Below the pieces are notes generated by a model. The model did no database searches. It was not told where the DNA came from and worked only from the letters and a program-made list of their open reading frames with translations. A stretch of DNA of 64,000 nucleotides, from the NCBI GenBank assembly GCA_037176845.1, contig JAYKXP010000058.1:186001-250000 (forward strand), given 5' to 3'. Source of the stretch: Paramarasmius palmivorus (lineage: Eukaryota; Basidiomycota; Agaricomycetes; Agaricales; Marasmiaceae). Shown here piece after piece: positions 55,146 through 64,000 of the stretch. How positions within the stretch are numbered: position 1 is the stretch's first letter; every line of letters begins with the position of its first letter. The position numbers and the translations under genes are program-made.

Positions 55146-56638
55146 ATGGCGTCAGCAATTCCCAAAGAACTTGCGCCTTTCTTGTCGGTCAAATCTACCG
55201 TTATCCTTCCGATATTCACCTTCTCGGTAGGCATCTAGTCACAGTATCTCTATCCAGACCTAAGTTCTAACGAACGTCACCTCCTTAGGCCATGTACTTC
55301 ACCTACGGTATGTCCGAATAACACCCCAAGGGCTTCAACATTGATTTCTTCACAAGGCTTCTACACCCTTCTATTCGGAACGTACCTTCTGATGATGCGG
55401 AAACGTGGACCAAGGCACGCCGGCGATGGTACCACCAGACTATATCTCGGCCAAACAATAGCCTTGTTCGTGCTATCGACAATGTTCGTCATAGTCGTTA
55501 CTATTTACTATGTCGGCGACTCTACCATGTTCTTCGACACCGTTAAGAGTGGAGACTACGAAACGCTTGCGGAGTATTTGGCATTGGGCGGTAACAAGAA
55601 GAAGATAGTTCTGGGGTATGGCTAGAGCTTCGTGTTCCGTGTTAGTTCATGAGCTGACGTCTGCATGTACAGGATTCTTGAGAGCCTGATCCCTGTACTT
55701 CTCAAGTACGTGTGGCTTCTTTACATCCAGGCTCACCACTGACGCGGACGCTTTGACAGCGTGACAGCGGAGTGGATGCTGGTGAGTACGTTTTCCAGCT
55801 CAACTCCGCCTCGAGCTAATCGGAGATGCAGATTCACCGCTGTTGTACAATGTGGAGCTTCGACAAACGGATGGGTGTGCCGCTGATAATGGCTTCCCTT
55901 GCCATAAACGGTACCATCTTCTATCCTTTTGCCAGCTCAGTACTGACAGATCCCTAGCTATCGGGCTGGTGAGCGCCATCATGATGGCAGGCATCAGTCG
56001 CGATTCGCAGAAGCTATACAATCAGGGGACTACTCTCACTATTGCGTACAGCATCAGCAGTGTTATTATTAATTCCGCCTTGACTGTTCTTACCGGTACG
56101 TCCTCAACCTTTGTTTAGGAGTACTCTTCTCATAGGCCTATATAGCTGGGCGTGTCTGGTGGATCCACCGACAAATTCGGGCTTGCAATGTTTACACGAG
56201 TGATAGACTCGCCTGGTCGGTCTGTAGGATTATGTGCGTGCCATATCATGGTATTCCCGTTCTATCATTCATCGTCTCGTTTAGCCTCGAATCAGGGATA
56301 ATCTACCCAATCTTCCAGATCGCCGGCCTCATCGAAGCCAACACCGGACATTTGGCTCCTCTCGACCTATGGCCCTTAATCGCTCTGAGTGCTGTGAGCG
56401 CCTCCTTCCCCGATATACACATTACACTAATGACTTGTCTTAGGGCATTGCACCTACACTCATCATGGTTCGCGCGAAACTCGGTACAAGTAACGAAAGT
56501 TCACAAACGAGAGGCAATGTTTCAGACCTCCAGTTTGGATCTGGGGTTGTCGTTTCAACTCAGGTGCAATCGCATAATATAGCGCTTACGGAGATCGCGC
56601 TTGGGGATCGGGGGGCAGAGGATAAAGTATTGGTGTGA
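55146..56638 (+). CDS. 7-TM membrane protein, copy H
   Basis: Ten-exon member of the copy F family with GT-AG sites throughout. It starts MASAIPKELAPFLSVKS and ends GAEDKVLV then TGA. It reads AMYFTYG, GFYTLLFGTYLLMMRKRG, GILESLIPVLLNVTAEWML, IHRCCTMWSFDKRMG, AGRVWWIHRQIRACN, ESGIIYPIFQIAGLIEANTG and GIAPTLIMVRAKLG. A small tail difference is TSNESSQTRGNVSDLQFG. The second residue after IHRC is Cys, where other copies have Tyr or His. It looks intact. Confidence 0.8.
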
Positions 56639-56959
56639 TGTTGTATACTACAGAATCAAGTGGAGGGTGAAATGATGTCCGTAGCTCATTCAAAGAAATC
56701 ATCCGTTTAGTACGCGTCCCATTCCAGGCTCGTCTTTGGTTTCCGATATGAGAACGTGGTTGATGTACTTTCATGAATCGAGTCTGCACTGAAACCAATG
56801 AATTGGTGTTTATCTACAAAGCTATGTACTACTTACGGATACATGTAGGGTTCCAAAGCCATGCATGGGCATAGGAGTGGGGGAGACATCCATATTATAC
56901 CCGCTATGTACTAGCACTTAGACTATACGCCGAAGCTGAATAGCTAGCTCGTCGGACCC

Positions 56960-59420
56960 ATGCGAATGGTGAAAGATGGTGCAACCCTTCGAGCTTCAAG
57001 TTCAGCTTCAATTCTGATCCGAGACCGCACCCATTTGATCAACCACCATCAGGCTTTCTAGCTTCAAGCTTCAGCTCGCCAATAGAAGCGCGGCGCCGCA
57101 GTTCAAAAAAAACACCGGAAAATCTTTTCTCCGTTAGCGGCCAAGTAGAACCATCGAGGCTGAGGCATCCTAGGCTAGGCTTGTCCGTATCTCAGGGTTC
57201 CCAGGAGGCGAGACTCGGAGTTTGAAATCTAGCCTGCCGCAGCAAATGCCGTGGTCATGTTACGTGTCACCGACTTGACAACTTTCCCAAAGTTGCGGCA
57301 CTTTCAATATATAGAGTTGTTACAATGAGCTACAGTATAATAACATTGTCATGTCTCTATCCCATCTGTGATGATGAACTCGACGAGCCTGTATCGATAT
57401 CAGTATCCGCTAGCTCTCCAACCGCTGTGGCACGTACGCTCACATACGCTCCAAAAACATCGGATATCGCCGTCACATCTCACGAGATAATTAGCGGGGA
57501 GTCACGTCCGAGAACATCGAACAATCGAGAGTCCACTGGTAATAGTATGATTGAGAGTTACAAGTACAATTTTTGACGTTCCCGTTCATCTCCCAATTTT
57601 TTGCACTGTGTGGCACATCGACGAGCAAACAGCCGAGTCTTATCCCGTAGCACCTTCCCCAGACATGTACCAGAGAAGATCTAGACAGGTTGCTTCGATC
57701 AGCAAAATTAATTAAGAACGTCTTGAGGATTCTATCGTAGACTGCGTGAGTAGCGCGGGGTGCTGGTAGATTCCGAAAAAAGACATAGAAATGATTAGGG
57801 TCAGAGTTCCTGGGATCATAGCTAATAATTCGTACGGAAAATGAGGTATCAATCGCACACTAGATGGAACGATATGTGTCTTTCAGTGGAAGATCATAAC
57901 GATGACGCACATAATTTCAGCGTGTGGGAATGGGAACCGCCGCGCTGGCATGTCAAAATTCAAACTCCGAGTCTCGCCTCCCAGGGACCGGGACATACGG
58001 ACAAGACTCTATCTACAGTGAATACCTGGAGCGTGGATAGAGTCGCGTTTCAAGACTATCCTAGGCGCCTTTTGTCGACACCCTCATACACAACGATTCA
58101 AAGAGATTTCCTGAGTCTGCGGACAGGGAAAGACTCAACTTTTAGACCATTATCTTCACCTCCGACATGCCCAAGCTTGCGACGCTCCGTTTACAGTGAA
58201 TCTGGTATGTAGTTCTCCTTCCGTTCGTCTGGCACCGGGCTTACTGTGATAGACTTCGCACAGCTTTTCATCATACTCTCGATACCACTGCAAACCATTA
58301 TCGCAACGTTCGCATGTCCTCACCAACACCGGCGTCGATTTCTACCTGTATACGCAAATTCGGCAACTACTAGGAAGAATGTACACCCCACTCTTGGCTC
58401 TCTTGTACCATTTTTCTACGTGCCGGGGTGTAGGTGCTTGTCGTGACAGAGCAGGAAAAGAAATGGAGACTACTCTCAACATCAAGCTCTGTACAATTAC
58501 TTCGTTCAGAACTGTAAGTTCAGGTCTTCAATTTCTGTCAATTACTCGGTCGTTGACCGCAACCATTCAGGATCAAAGACACCCGCGATATCGATATAGC
58601 CTTGTTCAGAACACGAAGTTCGACAGCGAATCTCCGACACTTTCACCGCCCTTTTCGAAGCCTCCAGACCATGAACGCAAGCATTCATTCAATCCGCCCA
58701 CACTGGCAAGACACGCGCAGCCGGCCTCTACCCATCCAACTCGCGCGTCTCTACGACGGCGAGTCTCCGAAAGTGCTACCGTAACGCTACGAAGCTAGGG
58801 CAAAGTACTGGGAACAACTGGAATCGAGTAGGACGATCTGCGAGTCATGGTAGCTACCGGAGTACTCTGGATTGTTGCACCAGTCACGGAGAAGGCGTTG
58901 AGAGATAATGACCGGGACTAGAGCTTTTGGGGACTTAAAATCTATCTCATAGACAGGTGAGTAATTCGTCAATCAGCTTCGCGAGTTCCAAGTATCTAAT
59001 TCAAAGCCCAGCACGCGACAAACATGGATATGGTCCCTGAAACTAGCGAGCACCCACACGCGTATCGGAACCCAGTGTTTCATTCCCAGACCCCAAACAC
59101 CAGATTATCCACAACTGACCGCAGGTGCCTCAAAGTCGGTGTTGGGCTATGGGCCTTTGGGACTATCGTTTGATGGCGAGGAGACAGCCCATTTCGAAGT
59201 CGACATGTATGGTGTAGAGATGGGATTGACTTCGTGGCCAGAAACTCGGATCATACATAGTTCGTGCTCATTATTTGATCTGCTCCCTTTACGTGTTCAT
59301 TGATACATTTCCAGATTTCATGCAGTCTCAATTACGACCTGATCACTAGTAATAGTGAGTCATATCGGTGTTGCTGTTTAGGCTGCTGAATTCATCATCC
59401 GTATGCGCGATTGGATGAAT
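56960..59420 (+). repeat. Intergenic cassette, copy R2
   Basis: Second copy of the cassette seen at 20.3-22.5 kb, with matches such as GTCTGCGGACAGGGAAAG (about 58113), GCGTGGATAGAGTCGCGTTT (58031) and TCAATCAGCTTCGCGAGTTC (58968). Gaps and internal rearrangement are evident. With copy I and its leader it forms the right-hand half of a duplication whose left half is R1 plus copy E. 59421-60297 shows no separate gene. Confidence 0.65.
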
Positions 59421-60297
59421 CATGGGTCTCAGAGCGTCTGACAAGTGTGGTGGATGATGAAGCAGGATAAGGGCCGATAGAGGAATCGCAGGACGTCCAC
59501 GCAGTATATTATGCACTGATGCCGTGGCTTTGAGGTGTGTAGTTCACCACGTCTAATTATCCAAAGGTCACAGACTGTCACAGATTGATATTGAGTCCTC
59601 GACTCGATCAATCATCGTTTGCCGACGAGCGCCTTGCATCGCAAGTTGTTTCACGCTATGAGCTCAGGCTATAGCTTGATGCATGTAGTGGAGCTTGTGG
59701 TGCTCTGGATATACTGTAGCATTCGTCGGTCCCCAGGTTAGTGGGCGGTTGGCCGAATCCATATTTTGATAATTTTGGTCACAAGTCACTATCTCGTTCG
59801 AACTGTTCAAAATGCTATAGTACTTCACCTCAACGTGACGTGCAGTACATACGGTAAGAATTAGTCTTTTCCTCTCCTGAGCATTCGTTGAATGGCGGTT
59901 TTAGGACCTTGTGGTTGTCGCCTGAGGCAAAATACAGATTAAAAGAGCCAGAACTATCGTCTGGGGTGCCTGTGATTTTGTAAAACATCTATGCGTTTCA
60001 TACGAGGGCCGTTTCTAGTCATCACAACCTCCTTCTAGGCAGGTTTGTTTCTCACAGGAACTCTTCACCGCTTTACCACATGACAATATATTCCAAGGCG
60101 CGGAAGTAATTTAAATTCTCTGATAACGCCCTGTTCGTGTGGAAGATTGATCTATGTACCACAACGAGCGCTCATCTTCGCCAAACGCGATATGTTCACC
60201 TTCTTCCCGCTGCCAACGATCACCTCAAGTACGACGAGTTTCCAACTAGCGACTACTGTTAAAAAAGCAGGAATGAAAGTACGTTTTCATCACAACC

Positions 60298-61806
60298 ATG
60301 GCATCCATCCCTGAACAGTTGGCGCATTTTCCCTCAGTCGAATACACCGTCATCTTTACCGTATCTACACTCTCGGTATGTATCGAATCCATTATTGTTC
60401 TACTGACACTGATATTCCATGATTAGGCTACGTACTCCTTCTACGGTATGTGCCAAATCACGATGCCCAAAGAGCTTAGGCCAACTTTTATCTTAGGGAT
60501 GTACGTCCTCCTTTTCGGAACGTACCTGTACATGATGCGACACAGCGAGCAAAGGCCTGTCCGTCGTGAGAATGGGCTCCATCTATGGCTAGCGGTGGCC
60601 CTTTTCATATTGTCTACCATGTTTGTCGTGGATTATACCATCCGCTTTGTCACCGACTCTGCCACCTATTTCGATGCCCTCGAAACTGGAGACCACCGAG
60701 CGTTTTCCAGATATATGACGCCTACTGATAATTTGAAGATGATAGTACTCAAGTAAGCCTCACGCGATTCCTGGGTTGATGTTATGGTGAATCTGATCCG
60801 TTCCTTTAGCTTCCTTAATAGACTGTTTCCCGTTCTCCTCAAGTAGGTATCGGAATTCCTCAGCTTTGAAGTGGACTGACGATTTGATAGCACTACTGCA
60901 GATTGTTTGCTTGTGAGCATTTCTTTCTGCACGCTCTCGGCCCTCAGACTGACCGCAATTCCCGATTGTCAGATTCATCGCTGCTATTCGATTTGGCTAT
61001 CGGACAAACGAATCGGCGCAACCTTGGTAGTCGCTTCAGTTCTCATAAACAGTAACTTTATCTCCCTTTCACCGTCCCCTCAATTGACATATTGACAGTG
61101 TTTGGCATTGTTGGTGTCATTGCGATGTTGGTTAGCCTATTAAGGGCTGAAGGAACAGGGTGGTTATATGATCGGGGAAATGATTTCTATGTTGTTTATT
61201 CAATAGGCAGCATTACTATCAACTTCATTCTGACACTGCTAACTGGTGTGTCTTTTTGCTTTCCCCTTTCTGCTTTCGTAACACTTGTGCTCTATGCAGG
61301 CGGACGCATCTGGTGGACTTACCGACAACTTCGTGTTCACGGTATTCACACCAGCGATAGAATCTGCCAGTCAGTTTGTAGGATTATGTGCGTGGTTCTG
61401 ATTTGATTCTCGGAAACCCTCTCGTGTCTCATTCCATCGGTCGGTACCTGTAGCATCCTATCAGGGCTGCTTTACCCTGTCTTGCAACTTATTGGTTTAG
61501 TCGCTGCCAATGCCTCAAGCATGAAAACGTTTCCGTTTGATTTCACCCCGATCTTTACCCTGAGTGCCGTGATTTTCCCCTTCTCTCCTCTTTATTACAT
61601 GAGGCTGATCAACATCGATCTATGAACAGGGAATTGCGCCTACACTCGCCTTGGCCCGAGCTAAACTGAAAACGAATTCTGAGAGCCTACTAACGGCGGG
61701 TATTTCGGACATTGAGCTGAACAGTCAACCTAATGCACATACCATCAACGTTGCTCCGACGGACGTCGTGATTGAGCTCCGTCGGATGGAAACTCGAAGG
61801 GAATAA
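60298..61806 (+). CDS. 7-TM membrane protein, copy I
   Basis: Twin of copy E: the upstream leader (AACGATCACCTCAAGTACGA), exon order and even intron words match. It starts MASIPEQLAHFPSVEYT and ends RRMETRRE then TAA. Differences from E include ATYSFYG for AMYFVYG in exon 2, NTTADCLL in exon 5, GGRIWWTYRQLRVHG in exon 8, and a tail that keeps TINVAPTDVVIELR. Splice sites look usable. Changes at otherwise conserved positions (Met to Thr, Trp to Cys) suggest relaxed constraint or early decay. Confidence 0.75.
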
Positions 61807-62359
61807 GGTCCAACTTCGTCTAACGTGACTCGTCTCACACCGAGGAAATCTAGGTTGGGCTGAGGGCGAGCGAAGCTCGACCAGGTACGCGGAGGGGTCA
61901 CGCCTGGGCGGGATCCCTCGACGATTTGTTCCTCAATGTGAAACTGAGCCAGATATGATGTATGTACTGATTCAAATTGCAATAAAGCTGTCCGATTTGT
62001 ATATATACTTCTTATTAACTGTTGTCAAACGGTATCTCGGGAATAGGATGTTCGAGAATAAGCAGCGGTGGGAGGGCGGGATAAAGCGAAGAACGGTCGA
62101 GAGCTGAGCGGAATCCGACTGTCGGCTTGCTGTCTGTTGTGGGGAGAGCGAAGACCGACCTGCTGAGTCATCATCACTAGCCGCTCAGTTGGAACGCTGA
62201 TGCCGAATCCGCTGGCTTCGCTTCAGCTCATCGGCATCTACACTTCATGATCATCATGTTTGCAGTTGAACTAGGATAGTTCAGACAGATGTCGGGATTA
62301 ATTCTTCTTGATTTGTGCTTGGAATGTATTTAGTGTCTTCGGAATTTTTAGTCTTGTAG
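61807..62359. other. 3' flank of copy I
   Basis: No gene recognised between copy I and cassette R3. Confidence 0.45.
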
Positions 62360-63800
62360 CTTTGAGATGCGCCATATTATGTGTTCAGAACGAGGCCGCG
62401 ATGCGTCGCGGTCAAGAGGCTCGAGAAAGTTCTCACGCCGTCGGTCAGATGTTCAAACACCGGAAGATCTTTTCTCCGCTCTAACCATCATGGAGGCTTG
62501 CGCCAATTGTCGATATCCTAAGCCTTGTACCACAACGACACGAATTCGAAGAGATTTTCAGAGTTCGCGGTCAGGGAAATCCTCAGCCTTTCGTGCATCC
62601 TACAAAAGTGTCCACAACTCCAAGATGCCCCAGCTCACAAGGTCTCGACTTTGGTCTTTCCATTTTTCTGGCACCAAGCTTACCCTTCACACAAGTCATC
62701 CAGTCCTTTCAAGTCAAGGGTAGGCCTCGTGCAGCTCCGCGCCACTATGGATACCACTGCAAGCTATCATTGCGACAGACACATCCCAATACATTATTTA
62801 TCCTTTCCCTGAAAATGCCAACACTTCCACCTACATACGCTAGCTCGACAAATCAAGTGCTCGAAGACTAGGAGGATCTTACACCCCCGCCCTTGGCTCT
62901 CTCGGGCCGTACTTCTACGTGTCGTTGTGGGTGCTTATCAGTGTTGCGAGTCGCGACGGGGCAGAAATGAACTGGAATCTAGGAGATGGATAGGGTGGAA
63001 ATTTATCGGGTACAGGCTTCGATCGCTCTCAACGTCGAGCTCGAGGCGATTTGAATTACTGCGGCCAGTATTATAAGTACGAGTTCCCAACCTCTGTAAA
63101 TCATCACGCCATTGCTCACAACCAGTTAAGTAGATTCAAACACGCTTGGGATGAATCACCGTTCAGATCTCCAATCCCCTCGACCAGCTCCATTTCAAAA
63201 CCTCAGCGCTCAGCCAACCTTCGACACCAGTGGCCAATACCGTACCTACAACCCGGATCTAAATTGTTTTTCGTTATAATGCCAATTGCACGGTTCTTAC
63301 CTTCACGTAGTACTGCTGTAATACCTCGAGGCTTGAGCGAAAGAATTGGGAAAAAGTGGAGTCGAGTAGGATGATCTGCGTGACATGGTAGCTACCGTTC
63401 CACCAATCTCAGGCTCTCTAAGTGCTTGACTAGAGTACGTTGCTCCAGTGAAGGTCCTTTGAGATGATGAGCGGTAGAGAGATTTGGGGGACGTGTGATC
63501 TACCTCGTGGACAGGTAAGTATTTAACTTAAGCTTTGCAAGTCCAAGTATCTAATCTGAGTTCAGCACACGATGGTCATGGGCGCGGATCTTCAAGCTTC
63601 AAGCTTGAAATCAACCACTCCCGATCGCGGGTGCCTCGAAGTCGGGGTTGGGCTAGTTCCTCGGGTCTGTGGCTGGGGATACATCTCATGGCGATGATAC
63701 GCGAGGCGGTGAACTCAAACTAACGTTTGTATTCGACCCCTTCTCTTCTCCTTCAAGTACGTCCTCAGTGATGCACTTCCAGATGCCATGCAGTCTCAAT
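62360..63800 (+). repeat. Intergenic cassette, copy R3 (partial)
   Basis: Third, shorter copy of the R cassette. GGAAGATCTTTTCTCCGCT parallels GGAAAATCTTTTCTCCGTT in R2, and TATAAGTACGAGTTCCCAAC plus AAATCATCACGCCATTG parallel R1 at about 21640-21680. A further 7-TM copy might lie beyond the right edge if the pattern cassette-then-gene continues. 63801-64000 holds nothing recognisable. Confidence 0.55.
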
Positions 63801-64000
63801 TACGGCCTAATCGCTCAAGTCGGTTCATAGCAGTATAGCTCTTCAGGATGATCAAATCCATCGTCTGGATACTCATCACTTTCTTTTCTTCGCTCGCGCC
63901 TAGTAGCATCTCGGCTACCAGCCCTAAATTCCAGATTTAGGGGTTCCAATGTGATGAAACGAATCCTACAAAATCAACATCTTAATTCTTTTAACGCTTG

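Overview
The window looks like nuclear DNA from a mushroom-forming basidiomycete (Agaricomycetes). Genes are split by many 45-70 bp GT-AG introns, with some apparent GC-AG ones. The protein families are also typical: a 7-TM membrane family, agaricomycete F-box proteins, and a transposase of the KDZ (Kyakuja-Dileera-Zisupton) type. I cannot name a genus. All exon boundaries were read by eye from splice signals, reading frame and agreement between paralogues.

Two things dominate the layout. The first is a dispersed tandem family of nine paralogous 7-TM genes, each with about ten exons: A, B and C on the minus strand (1.2-12.8 kb), and D, E, F, G, H and I on the plus strand (18.5-61.8 kb). The spacers hold duplicated, decayed DNA: a degenerate exon family between A, B and C, and a cassette repeated at 20.3, 57.0 and 62.4 kb. 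Copies E and I, with the DNA upstream, look like a segmental duplication. Copy G has lost a splice acceptor and part of a membrane segment.

The second is a 15.7 kb insertion at about 26236-41975. It has matching inverted termini, an 8-9 bp direct repeat just outside, and two large inverted arrays of a related repeat just inside. It carries a KDZ-like transposase gene (36914-40012) and at least five other genes, including an F-box gene and a zinc-knuckle/coiled-coil gene transcribed divergently from the transposase. I read it as one large KDZ-type element with cargo; this is the best candidate here for an undescribed system.

The point where the 7-TM family switches strand holds conserved housekeeping-type genes: an IRS4/Tax4-like EH-domain gene (minus) and, divergent from it, an ECM15/UPF0045 gene (plus). 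A second ECM15-like gene lies at 5.2-5.7 kb on the minus strand, directly behind a PARP-type zinc-finger gene. Both ECM15 copies need a 5-nucleotide microexon. Right of the element are a C2H2 zinc-finger gene (45.1-45.8 kb) and a multi-exon agaricomycete orphan gene (47.5-49.7 kb). The remaining spacers show no gene I can support.
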